Assembly (NCBI RefSeq): GCF_022201045.2
Contig: NC_068558.1
Coordinates: 45,473,001 to 45,537,000 of the forward strand
Reading direction: 5' to 3'
Length of the DNA stretch: 64,000 bases
Source of the DNA: Citrus sinensis
Taxonomy: Eukaryota > Streptophyta > Magnoliopsida > Sapindales > Rutaceae
The notes beneath the pieces were generated by a model, which saw nothing but the letters and a program-made list of their open reading frames with translations, had not been told where the DNA came from and made no database searches. Made by a program: the position numbers and the translations under genes. Positions 24,841 to 36,080 of this stretch are shown here, one piece after another; the first letter of the stretch is position 1; each line of letters begins with the position of its first letter.

Positions 24841-27800
24841 AGAGTGAGGTGAAGGAGAAAATTCTCTCTAAGAACACGTGTCGTTGTTCTATTTTCTTTC
24901 CTTTAATCCACATGATGCTCTTAAACTGGGTTAACCAAATTTATCCACGAACAAATGAGACAATTAACAAAACTTTGAAAATTAAAAATAAAAAGCAAGC
25001 AGAATTGATACACACACACACACACCACAAACCTCATTACTATTGTAGCTTTTTTTTTTTTTTTTGGCAACTATTTTAGCTGAAAGTTTAGTTAAGACGA
25101 GGTTATTTATTTATTATTATTTTTTTTCAATTGGAAAGATGTGTCTAGAAAGTCAAGCTAACGCTGAGCCCAACCACTCCACTATTAGTTTAATTATATG
25201 TATTGAATTTTTAGTTCTTGTTTGCTTCTTGGCCGATCGGGTTTCGGTTGGTAAGGTTGTATTTTGATTGAGTTAGATTTGCCATGGAATAAAACCAGCA
25301 TATAGTCAACCAGCCCGTTCACTTCTAATATTTGTTAGATGATTGGTTCTTTGTCTGATAATACGACAACACAAACAAATATATAAATATTAGGAAATGA
25401 TTTAAATGATCGAAGATTAATATGAATCGAATCTCACTCAATGTATATTAACTCCGACACAAGGCCGCTTTCGTTTTGCTTCAATTATTATTGATTTCAA
25501 GATTACCTCCCCCAAGTTGACATATTTAGAAATACACGTCATATATTCTGCATATTTTGATTCAATGACACACGTTCCACAAGCGCGTGAAATTTTTTTT
25601 CCATTTTGCAGTTTTCGGGAACCGATTTCGATCAAACAGACTGGTAAGTAAAATTATTTAAAGCTTTTTTTGTTTTTTTTCTAATGCTAATATGCATTGT
25701 TACAATAAAAAATACTATTAATATTTACAATCATAAAATATATTCTTAAATCAAAACTATAAAGTATAGTCTAAAATTTTAACGTTATTAATATTTTAGA
25801 TATTTATTTCACTCATATGAATAAAGTAGATATCTATTTCTATCTTAATATTTAATTAATAAAAAAGTATATTATAAAGACTTCAATCATTACTGTCACA
25901 AAAAGGTAGTAATTAGAAATTACTAATACAATCGGTGCTTACGAAACTATGAAGAAGATTCTTGGAACGATTTACTCTCTCTTCGTTCAACACTTCCAAC
26001 TTGTTTTAGAATATATAATATTGCAGTATTGCCCTTATAATGTCTCCTGCATCTGATCTGCATGCTCATAATTTAATTACTAAACAACTATCGATACTTT
26101 GGTTATTGTTGACTAAAAATTTTTAATATGTTCCTATTAGTTGAAGAAACTATAAATTCGCCTAACAAAGTCAAACGTCTCGACTATTATATATATTCTT
26201 AGCTGCCAAAATTTTGAAAGAATTCAAAGGGAAGGCGTATAAGGATTTAAACGATTAGACAATATTAATCATAAGAAAATTTGGTATGTGAAACTTTGAA
26301 AAACAGCTACGAACAGGCTGGCGAGCCGATTCTATTTCTTTTGCTGGTGGTTTTCAGCAGGCAGCACCGGGCCTAGTTGTTAACATTTTGACACCGACGA
26401 CGCGTATGACTCGTGCAATTTCTAATTTACTATTTCGTTTACTTTTCCACGTATTGGCGGCTTTCTCAAAAGACCAAATTGCTTAATTTTTTTGAGTAAT
26501 CAAGTTGATGCGTTGCTATGCTATCCTGCCCACTTAGCAAGATAGCATTCTCCTCCCGTAATTCTCCCTCTATTAATTTGTGGATTAATATAAAGTTAGG
26601 CATTGGTTTGTTCTCATCTGATTATTTTGTTTTTGTTTGTGTGCACACAATTCTTAATCCCCTTTCTAAATACTAATCTAGCTAAATAGAAAACAAGCGC
26701 AAGGGTTTATAGAAGAAAAAGACGAGCATTTCTGGGTAATCATGTGCGATTTGGTGCATATTAGTAAAAAATTACGAGCATTTTGCTTTGAAATAAGTAG
26801 GGCCGCATTTTATTAAGATGGGAACCTTTGCCGCGATGGTCCTTATTTGATAAATGCTACAAAAATTCACAGCAAAGATACAACAACACGCATGGTTCTT
26901 AGATGTAATTAATCTGAAAGCCAATCCGTACAACTTGTTATTCAAAATTGCGAGTTTCAATTGGTACTGTTTGTACATGTTTTGAATTTGATGCCATTGT
27001 TTTTTCCTTTGCCGTCGTACATCTGTTGGATTTCCTATTAAGACGGTAAATCAACTGTCGCTTAGTTCCTCTCTGCATCTGCATGTAGAATGTAATTACT
27101 AATTACCAATCATGTTTCCTTCTTGCAGAGAAATTTGTTTCAATTGATGTCGTGTCCGTTGTTTCTGTGCGGTGGGGTTGGAAAAGAACTGGAAAACAAG
27201 AATACCGCAGGTAATATATATTTTGGATTTTGGAAGCTTTCAAGAGCTTGGGCTCTAGAAACTTCAGGCCCATTGGTTTCACAGTGGCCATTGCAGAGAT
27301 GTAGTGTTGACCGCAACTGGCATATGTGGTCCAAGGCTCTTCAGGAACTCAAAATATGCAGTCCCCAGTAATAAGGGCAGTACTATTACCAGACCTCTTA
27401 AACCCCTCCGTTCTCCTTCTCACATAACTCTTACCGTCCACGTCTAAGCCCACCCACGAGCGTAATATACGTCTTTTACTTCTTGCAAACTCTTTACATT
27501 TGTTAGTGAAAAGTGAAAAACACAGGAGATTTGGTTGAGGGGACTGATAAGAAAATATTACCAATATCAAGTTTATATTTTAGAGAATTATATATGAAAA
27601 CAGCTAGTATGTAAATTGTGTATTATTTAAGAAAATAATACCGCAGCTAATATATATAAGAAAATAGGATGGATTCACCTACCTTGCAACTGTTGCAAGG
27701 TACCACCAATTTGAACTTTTTCTAATTTCAATCCGTCACCATCGGGTCCACCAAAAAAATAGTTAAAACGGATGAATTGTATTAGTTTGAATTTTAACAT

Positions 27801-28073
27801 TATACTCCCTACTGCTTATGAAAATTCTTAAAAGTTAAAGAGATAAATTTCTAACATATAAGTCTGGATTTTTTAAAATTATAAACAATTAGACAATTAA
27901 AAATCATTAACTTGCTTTTTTTTAACCTTATTTGATTAGAGATAATCAAACACGCTGGTACCATTAGAAAGTCATTATTACCAACCACATCAACGGTCGG
28001 CTGCCACTAGATTGCAAAACCATGCCGCACGCGCACCTGCTGCTACAATGTCAAACCACGCTGCAAAGTCAGC
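24841..28073. other. intergenic DNA, no gene recognised
   Basis: The stretch at 25205-25350 is a fourth copy of the PME upstream block. A 21-bp palindrome (ACCTTGCAAC arms) lies near 27680-27705. The frames around 27100-27370 overlap on both strands and match no family I know. Confidence 0.45.
25205..25350. repeat. upstream conserved block, copy D
   Basis: It contains GTTCTTGTTTGCTTCTTGG, GGGTTTCGGTTGG, GCCATGGAATAAAA, TATAGTCAACCAGCCCG and TTAGATGATTGGTTC. These match the blocks at 3110 and 16305 in order. It lies about 4 kb upstream of PME copy 4; most of the extra distance is the MITE, the old repeat and the hAT element. Confidence 0.55.
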
Positions 28074-28077
28074 TGTT

Positions 28078-28602
28078 TGTCACGGGGTGATAGTTTTGCG
28101 CAGCAAGTTCCCGTGCGACACTTGAGCGACCTTAGCGTGTGAGTCGCCAAGTAAGCATAGATTACTCCCTAAACAAGCCAAGCACACACACTTGGAGAAA
28201 ATGTTAAGGGTAGTAAGAGTGGAATGGCCAAAGATGATTGTATTGCACTTTGAATAATTACAAGAGTGTTTGTACAAGAGAGCTTGAGAGCTAGTGTGCT
28301 AGGTGTGTTGTGTGGGTGTGTTGGTGGTTGTGTGAATGATGGGTGTTCACCCATATTTATAGGGGGTGGAATGCCTAATTCTAGAGAATTCTATTACAAG
28401 TGGCAAAACACTAAGGGACCCAAGTGGTGAGTCCTAGAAAGTTCTAGTGAATGGATAATATGTAGAGAGTTCTAGACCCTTGGGCCTTGGTGGGGGTTTT
28501 GCTAAGTGCACCCCAGCTAGTTAGTTGTCTTGGTGGCCCAATTTCTAAGTTAACCCCCACTTCTAAGTGTATCCACCTTGAGTGCCAAGCGAGCCCGTGA
28601 CA
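28078..28602 (-). mobile_element. solo LTR, 525 bp
   Basis: It begins TGTCACGGG and ends CCCGTGACA, a TG...CA pair with a 9-bp inverted repeat. TGTT flanks it on both sides (28074-28077 and 28603-28606). The minus strand has a TATA box, CCTATAAATATGGG, near 28350, as expected for an LTR promoter, so its direction is minus. No internal retrotransposon sequence is adjacent, as after LTR-LTR recombination. Confidence 0.7.
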
Positions 28603-28606
28603 TGTT

Positions 28607-29080
28607 GCAGAGCAGCCATGAAGCGGGACAACCATTGCTTCTCCAAATTATTGTTGCTGCTGCTATTAAAATGATGATGTTAGTGTTTGGATATTTGAAA
28701 CCAATTCGGTCTTGGGTTAGGGTTTGGTAGATTGAGATCAATTTGAGTTAGATTTTGGGAAATTAATGTTCATTCGGTTAGCTCTTAATAATTTGATGAT
28801 TTTTTTTATTGCAATTTGATGCTAATTCGCGTAAGAGTTTTATAATTTCTCTCAAAATTTTAGCTTTTATCTTATTGGAGGATCATGATTTTCTCTTGAT
28901 CTGATCTCCTCCTGAGCAAACATACACGTGGTAATTGATAGTTAATAAAATAAATAAAATAAAAAAAGTTAAATTCTATCAATACACTATCACTTAAAGA
29001 CATATGTTACAAGATTTTTAAAAATTCATAAGAGCTCATATCAAGAGAGGATTTTTTTTTTTTCCTTATTGGAAGGGTTA
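28607..29080. other. AT-rich spacer
   Basis: Nothing recognisable between the solo LTR and the aminotransferase fragment. Confidence 0.5.
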
Positions 29081-29721
29081 TTTGACGTTGTGACAATGGC
29101 AAAGGGCATTGGAAATAGCATTCCCCTTGGTGCGCATTAGTAACTACTCCAGAGGTTGCAGAGGCCTTGACTCGTGGCAGTTACTTCAACGCCTTTGGTG
29201 GGAATCCCGTATGTACAGCTACGGGGCACGCTGTTTTGAAAGATAAGCTTCAGCATAATGCCCATGTTGTTGGATCCTATTTGAAAGAAAGACTCACTGC
29301 ACTTAAGGATAAATATGGAACTATTGGAGATGCGAGGGGATGGGGATTTATGCTTGGAGTTGAATTTGTCACGGATAGCCAATTGAGAAAGGCTGAAACT
29401 CTAGATGTAATGGACAAAATGAAACGTATATGTGTTTTCTTCTTCTCTCAGCAATAATCCAGCCATATTGCTTTAAGATTCTAGCTACATAGAGACCTCT
29501 TTGTTATAGAAATGGGAGTATTGATCGGCAAAGGTGGATTTTATGGAAATGTTTTCAGAATTGCTCCTCCTCTTTGCTTCACAAAAGAAGATGCTAGTAG
29601 GTCTTTTTATACCCATATTGTTGCCTCGTATCATTTACTGCCCAATGTGAATATATCATGTGTTTCTTTGGTTTCAGATTACCTTGTAGATGTCATGGAC
29701 TGCTCAATGACGAAGAAGTGA
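29081..29721 (+). pseudogene. alanine-glyoxylate aminotransferase 2 (AGXT2-like), 3' gene fragment
   Basis: The text resembles the C-terminal third of plant AGT2/AGT3-type class-III aminotransferases (photorespiratory or mitochondrial, PLP-dependent). It starts at [16 protein letters not shown], the region of the PLP-lysine neighbourhood, and is then broken by a stop (29138-29140, a small insertion relative to the usual GAVVTTPE). It continues open with [19 protein letters not shown] through [11 protein letters not shown] and MDKMK. Two intron-like gaps remain (about 29425-29511 and 29600-29677), so the copy came from genomic DNA, not from a processed mRNA. The last exon ends [11 protein letters not shown] and a stop. 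The N-terminal two thirds are absent upstream. Confidence 0.8.
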
Positions 29722-30842
29722 AGCCTTCGAAGTAAGTGTGGATAAAAGAGTGTATCTGATCATTCACAACTTGGTCTAAATTAAAACTGTATTAAAATTG
29801 TATTACTTAATATCTGTTGTGAGTAAAAGTATTAGTACGCATAGGTTACTGCTTGAATATCTAGCTTGTTGCTACGATACTAAAAAGCGATGAGTCAACA
29901 ACACTCTGTCTCTCGCTCTCAAACTCTCTTGGTTTTACTTGAATTAGCTTCTGAACATTGTCTCTCTTGCTTCTCGCTTGTTGAACTCATATTTCTTTTG
30001 CATTTGGTTGAGAATATCGGGATGGAAAGTGAGCACTGTAAAATAATTAGCACATGAAAGCATCAATGCAGAAGATAATAAAAAGGGAAAAAAACTCATT
30101 CTAATTTTTTATTTCTAAAATGTCTACAGACTAAATTATAATAATGGACAAATGAATTACTCATTAAAACTCTCTTATTTCCTAGCTCAAACCCAGTACA
30201 AGATTATCATCAACCGAATATATTCAGTTACTTTTGAATATTTACAAAACATGTGTAACCACCATGCATCAGTTACAAAAGAAACATTGATGCCAAAATA
30301 ATTAATTCACCATTCCAATTTATATTTTATTAAGATACAATTAATTAAAAAAAGGAGAAGAAATTTTATCATTTTAGAAAACAAAGTACATAAAATATAT
30401 TTATTCAGGAAAAATAGTCTTGTAATCATAAGTTTATTAAGGGTTTATTTGGTATCTAGATAGGTTTGTAGAGTAAAATATGAATTTTCAAATTGTTATG
30501 GTGGATTTTTTAATTAATGAGTTTAATAAGTATTTTAGTGAATTCAAATAACCTCATTCTTTATTATTTCTACTACTATTGTATTTTTAAATTTCTATTT
30601 ATAAAATTACATTTTCATACCAATGATAATGATATAATCTGAATTTTTTTAAGAAGAAATAGGCAAATGAAATTATGGTAATACTTATAAATGAATTGTA
30701 AATACAAAAGGAAGCAAGGGGTCAAGTGAAATTTAGCGTCGCAAAAGACAAAAATATGCGGAACTTACCACGGTGCTTGCGTTACCGATGACAAGAAAAT
30801 TGGATTTTCTTGTCATTCCAATTTCATATTTAGCGGAGTGTC
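29722..30842. other. intergenic DNA
   Basis: No gene seen. A perfect 29-bp hairpin (13-bp arms, ATGACAAGAAAAT) lies at 30788-30816. Confidence 0.5.
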
Positions 30843-30941
30843 GTGTTTTCTTTTGGTGCAACTCTGAAGTCTGAAGGTTTCAGGATTCGGCTCTGTTTTA
30901 CTTGAATGAAAGGAACGTGAAAGAGGACGGCTCTTGTTTGA
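30843..30941 (-). repeat. inverted copy of the epoxide hydrolase 5' leader
   Basis: Base for base the reverse complement of 32553-32651 (99 of 99 by eye), which lies directly upstream of the epoxide hydrolase ATG. Sequence outside the 99 bp differs at once on both sides. Confidence 0.95.
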
Positions 30942-31240
30942 TGATTCAGCTAAATATGAAATGGATAAGATGAATTAGACGGACAGATGTCACCCGACTA
31001 AATGAGTAAGCACAAGAGAGCTGTATTTAAAATTTTAATGAATGACTCGGCAACTAAGTAAATAACTAACTAACCAACCAACCAACTCATTAGGGACCTG
31101 TCTATGGTACAGATTCTGTAACAAACATCTCCCGTCATCCCACCATCCGATTTTCTATTGTTTAGTTTCTCACTCCACATCCAACGGCTGATGCTGCAGT
31201 CTGTAGCTTACAGATTCTGTAAGCTAGTCAAGTCCACTCA

Positions 31241-31462
31241 TTAGTCGCTAACTTGCTGGCACCACTTGGCAAGAACATTGAGGCGGAGCATGCGTTGCTG
31301 AGTTTTCACAATATACTTCAACAAGTTAATCTTCTTATCGGTATCGGACTCCTCGCCGGTCTTCGATTTCTCCACCAGCTCTTTGAGCGACGCAAATGAA
31401 TCCTCCGCCGCACGACTCCCCAGAGACGAAAACGGCACCGTTTGCTGCCCTAACTCCCCCAT
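31241..31462 (-). pseudogene. Mediator subunit 14 (MED14), first-exon fragment
   Basis: A 73-aa frame begins MGELGQQTVPFSSLGSRAAE and continues through LKELVEKSK and KKINLLKYIVKTQQRMLRLN to VLAKWCQQ. This closely resembles the N-terminus of plant MED14 (STRUWWELPETER), a scaffold subunit of Mediator of well over 1,000 residues. The frame stops right after CQQVSD, where MED14 would continue VPLIQYC. No further MED14 sequence is seen nearby. It is a captured or duplicated piece, sitting between the two inverted leader copies. Confidence 0.8.
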
Positions 31463-31533
31463 TTTTAGGAAATTCCCAAAAATTTTGGCTTTTTTTTATA
31501 TTACCTTTTAACTAAATATTTACAATTCTCTAA

Positions 31534-31958
31534 TGGTGTGTTTACTTGTGGGTTTAGGGAATGAGAATGAAGGAATGAGAATTAACTTGATAAAATATAT
31601 TTTGAGAATGAAAATAAAATATATGGGTCTTACATAATTTAAGAATAAAGAATTAGAATCTCATTTCCATGAGGGATTGAAAATAAAAATGTGAGAATGA
31701 GAATGAAATATAAATTTATTTTTCTATTATTCTAATTTTTTTATATTTCCTAAATTACCATTGTTTAAATCATAAATAATTTTATTATTTTAAATGTCAT
31801 TAATAATAATAATAATTATTATTAAATTTTATTATTTTAGTTATTATTAATTATTAGTATTATTTTCATTAATATTATCATTATTAACAATAAAAATGAT
31901 AATAAAAATAATTAATTTATCATTATTAACAATATTATCCTTATTGTTATTATTGTTG

Positions 31959-31992
<34 letters not shown>

Positions 31993-32505
31993 CATTAATT
32001 TTATAATTATTATTAAATTTTATTAACTTTATTATTTTAGTTATTATTAATTATTGTTATTATTATTTTTATTAATATTATCATTATTAACATTTATTAT
32101 TATTATTATTATTATTAAAATTAGATATTTTATTAATATTTATTTTTATTAAGATTTTGTTAATATTTATTTTTATTAAGATTTTATTATTAATATTTTA
32201 TTATTGTTATTTTTATTTTTATTAACATTTTATTATTTTTAAATTTAATAATAATAAATATTAATAATGATAATATTAATAAAAATAATAATAACAATAA
32301 TTAATAATAACTAAAATAATAAAGTTAATAAAATTTAATAATAATAATAATAATAGGGTCAGGCTACAGTGCAACTGTGGCACCGTGCCATAGTTGCACC
32401 AGCCGTTGGATCCACTCAAATGAGTGGGGTCCACTTAAATAAGTGAAAATTCAACAGTTGGGTGTAATTATGACACGGTACCACAGTTGCACCACAATTT
32501 TATCC

Positions 32506-32541
<36 letters not shown>

Positions 32542-32545
32542 GTTA
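31534..32545. mobile_element. Harbinger-like MITE, right end missing
   Basis: The left end TGGTGTGTTTACTTGTG is preceded by TAA (31531-31533) and matches the left end of the element at 51971. The next 250 bp (AATGAGAATGA-rich, then CATATTTCCTAAATTACC-like text) and the long TTA/TAA repeat core match it too. No right terminal repeat is found; the element runs straight into the epoxide hydrolase leader at about 32550. Confidence 0.7.
32356..32505. mobile_element. small MITE nested in TAA repeats, 150 bp
   Basis: About 35 bp at each end form an imperfect inverted repeat with the shared core GTGCAACTGTGG and ACCGTG. It is embedded in (TAA)n on both sides, so a target duplication cannot be read. 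It lies about 50-200 bp upstream of the epoxide hydrolase leader. Confidence 0.65.
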
Positions 32546-32552
32546 ATAAATG

Positions 32553-32651
32553 TCAAACAAGAGCCGTCCTCTTTCACGTTCCTTTCATTCAAGTAAAACA
32601 GAGCCGAATCCTGAAACCTTCAGACTTCAGAGTTGCACCAAAAGAAAACAC
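32553..32651 (+). promoter_or_regulatory. epoxide hydrolase 5' leader segment
   Basis: This probable 5' UTR directly precedes the ATG at 32661. It is the forward copy of the perfect inverted repeat at 30843-30941. An upstream frame (starting 32550) reads in the same phase into the gene, so an N-terminally extended product (start 32550) is possible but less likely than the start giving MEKIEHTTV, the usual family start. Confidence 0.55.
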
Positions 32652-32660
32652 AAACAAACA

Positions 32661-35325
32661 ATGGAGAAAATAGAGCATACAACAGTGGGCACTAACGGCA
32701 TAAACATGCACGTGGCATCAATAGGGACCGGCCCAGTAGTTCTCTTCATTCACGGCTTCCCTGAACTCTGGTATTCCTGGCGCAACCAGCTCCTCTATCT
32801 CTCTTCCCGCGGCTACCGCGCCATTGCCCCAGACCTTCGCGGCTACGGCGACACCGACGCCCCGCCCTCGGTCACGTCGTACACGGCACTCCACCTCGTC
32901 GGTGACCTCATCGGCCTTCTTGATAAATTGGGTATCCATCAAGTTTTCCTAGTGGGTCATGACTGGGGTGCTTTGATTGCTTGGTATTTTTGTTTGTTTA
33001 GGCCGGACAGAGTCAAGGCCTTAGTCAACATGAGCGTCCCCTTTCCTCCCAGAAACCCGGCTGTCAGACCTCTCAATAACTTCAGGGCTGTCTATGGTGA
33101 TGATTATTATATCTGCAGATTTCAGGTATTTTTTCCTTTTTTTCTTTAACAACATTTCTGTGCATGTATTAAGAAATAACTCTTATTGTTGCTCTAGTAA
33201 TTCCTTAAAAGTAATGCACTTGAATTTAGTTTCATTGACAATTGTGCTATAATTTTGCTTAAATTCATCTTTTTAGCCTATGAAATGTTTCAGTTTTATG
33301 CATTTGTTAATGATTTGCGTCAATAATTTTGGACATAATTTCACTGGAGTTACGAAGAGCAAGAGAAATTGGGAAGAACCCATTTTCTAGCTGTTCACTT
33401 GGTTATTGTTTGTGATGATTATTCAATATGTACAATGTTTTGGGATTGTTTACCATTAACTATTTGCTGTAAGCATGGACTTGAATATGGTGTTTTCACA
33501 CAAAAACTGGCTTTCGGGGCCAAACCCCGTAAAGAAGACACAATGGCACTATGTTACTGTAGGCAAGTTATTTAGACATATTCTAAACTGCTGTATGCAT
33601 TTGCTTTTCGAAGCATGGAAAACTATTATCTGCTTTGCGGGTTTGTGAAATTACAAATTTGTACCTTGCATACTTTAGGTAGATGGATGCGTTCTTCTAT
33701 ATTTGTCTTTGTGAGTGTCCAAAATAGATGAACAAGAGTGTTATTCCTCACAAGTCCTACATGCCAAATTCTCATTAAGTGTGCTTTAGTGACAGATAAT
33801 TGATTATTGATGGATCACCTAAATTCTCTCTCGTCAGTCGGTACCAAGGAATGACTTGGCATTATTCCTTTATTCTCATTAATCTATCCAAAACACTAAA
33901 TTATGTCAGAAGTTTGTCAGAAATCTTGAACCAAATAACCTACTGGTGGCACATGTGAGAGATCCCTTCCCTATTCCAATTAGATATTCCCTCAAATAAA
34001 TCTCTCTTTCAATCAGATAGGCATGGTAGTAACAATGAAGGTGAATTTGTTTTGTTTGACTGACGAGTGATATTCCTAAAGTTAAGTCCAAGAAGATTAA
34101 ACGTACAAGCATTGCAAAATGTGTGCCATGGGTATGTTTTGCAATATATTGTTGATTTCCTCCAGTCATGAAAACAGTGGTTGTATCCTCTTGATCAGTG
34201 TTAAAATTGTGAGCAAAACCATTATACTTGGAAGCAATGACACTGAAGTAGATTGTAATTTGATTTTGGTTCTAGAATAGTTCCCAAATGTTGCTCTAAT
34301 CTTCAGTATTCGTACTCTAGAAGCATCTATTTGAGTGCATCATTCTCAAATCTCATGAGCTGATTCTCGTTCAAAACATTTCTAACTTCTGCTGTAGGAA
34401 CCTGGAGAGATTGAAGAAGAGTTTGCTCAGATTGATACTGCAAGACTTATGAAGAAATTTCTGTGTTTGCGCATTGCAAAACCACTTTGTATACCCAAAG
34501 ATACGGGACTCAGTACTGTACCGGATCCTTCAGCCTTGCCCTCTTGGCTTTCAGAAGAAGATGTCAATTATTATGCCTCCAAATTTAACCAGAAAGGCTT
34601 CACAGGACCAGTGAATTATTATCGATGTTCGGATCTGTATGTTCCAAAAACTTATACCATGGCTATCATAATTAAAGAGTTAGTTATCAATCTTTTATCT
34701 GGACAAATTGGCGATTAATCTTTTTGACAGTATTTTCTAGTAGTCGATGAATACATTTTATGTAGGGCCAATCTTGCCTTTCATCATGTACCTTACTGTT
34801 ATTTTCTAGAAATTTCTTATTTCATCTACGTATAATTGGTGATCTTTGATCCATGTCTGAGACTGATATGAAACACCGAACTCACACATTCATGACTACT
34901 TTCATGGCTGGAAGTATCAGGACATGTTATGGATGTCCCATTTTCAAATCTTGTTTTGGTATCTAGGTGGCACATAATTTTACTAATACTAGTGTAGTTA
35001 TTGGATACTTTATATGAAAACAATATGCTGCCTATTGTGGAGTACGGTATATTTAAGTAATTTTTCTCTTTCTTATAGAAACTGGGAGCTGATGGCGCCA
35101 TGGACTGGGGTACAAATCGAAGTACCAGTCAAGTTTATCGTGGGTGACCAGGATCTTGTCTATAACAACAAAGGTATGAAGGAATATATACACGATGGTG
35201 GCTTCAAGAAATATGTACCATATTTGCAGGAAGTAGTTGTCATGGAAGGGGTAGCTCACTTTATCAACCAAGAAAAGGCAGAAGAAGTCGGTGCACACAT
35301 CTATGAGTTCATCAAGAAGTTCTGA
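32661..35325 (+). CDS. soluble epoxide hydrolase (alpha/beta-hydrolase)
   Basis: Opens epoxides, such as those of fatty acids, to diols; plant forms serve cutin synthesis and defence lipid metabolism. Exon 1 is 32661-33125, exon 2 34398-34636 and exon 3 35079-35325, all with GT-AG borders; the product is 316 aa, the normal family length. The start MEKIEHTTVGTNGINMHV is the family norm. HGFP (31-34) is the HGXP oxyanion motif, and the nucleophile Asp is D101 in GHDWGA. The lid carries the NYYR tyrosine. The acid is in VGDQDLVY and the His in GVAHFINQ near the C-terminus (IYEFIKKF). No signal peptide is seen, so it is cytosolic or peroxisomal. Intron 1 is 1.27 kb. All catalytic residues are present. 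Its upstream DNA is transposon-derived, which may affect its expression (inference). Confidence 0.93.
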
Positions 35326-35878
35326 TGTAGCTTTGTCATTGACCATCTCAGCATGCCATGCATCTCCATAAGAGTTATGATCTAAAGTTTCATTAATTCC
35401 ACCATACCAACAGTCTAGGCCTTGTCTACTCCAGACTATGTATCTTGTATTGTTCTGTTTGTCTCTGAATAAATGTGTTGTAGTTGTAGGACTTGCCATA
35501 TCTAAGACAAAGGAAGAATATGCCCGTTTGGACTTAAATGAGAATATATGGAAGATGTAAAATACCATTAACAGAGTGTGGCTTCGGTCTAATCAAACAT
35601 CGAAACTCAAATGTTGGTCGTAAGTAAATCTTTTCCTTACAGTTTTATCTGTCGGAATTGCTTATCAACTTATACCCAATAGAAAGACTGCAAATTATCT
35701 AGTATGTTACCTTTTTCAATATTTTGTTACAAGAAGGATGTCTTCTTGCAAAGGAATGTGACTAATGAGACTATTATTTATATTTCACCATATGAGACAA
35801 TTAGACAGGAATGGGACTAATGAGACTATGATATATATTTCACCATGTGAGACAAGGCTTAATTTTCTGTTCTTGCAG

Positions 35879-36080
35879 AAACCGGGAGCCAATTGCTCCA
35901 TGAACCGGGTTTTCATATCGAAATACCCAATCGTGGGGGATCTGGATGCTACATTTATCGGACCAGGTGGCTTCAAGAAAGATGCTCCAGCTTTGCAGCA
36001 AGTTGTGCTGTCATTTTCTCAACCAAGAAAAGCCAGACGAAACCAGTGCGCACATCTACTACGTCATCAGAAATTTCTAA
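35879..36080 (+). pseudogene. duplicate of epoxide hydrolase exon 3, degenerate
   Basis: A TTCTTGCAG acceptor-like sequence precedes AAACCGGGAGCCAATTGCTC, which aligns to the start of the real exon 3. Further on it encodes relics of GDLDA and GGFKKDAPALQQVV, and finally HIYYVIRNF and a stop, matching HIYEFIKKF. Small indels put these pieces in different frames and the GVAHF histidine region is broken. It lies 550 bp after the intact gene and includes the acceptor, so it came from a tandem genomic duplication. Confidence 0.8.

Noticed and set aside
27103-27371. Overlapping frames on both strands of 60-80 codons
   Set aside because: No recognisable domain, no convincing start context, and both strands are equally open, so neither can be supported as a gene.
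35053-35568. 171-codon minus-strand frame
   Set aside because: Antisense to the last epoxide hydrolase exon and its 3' flank; no family resemblance.
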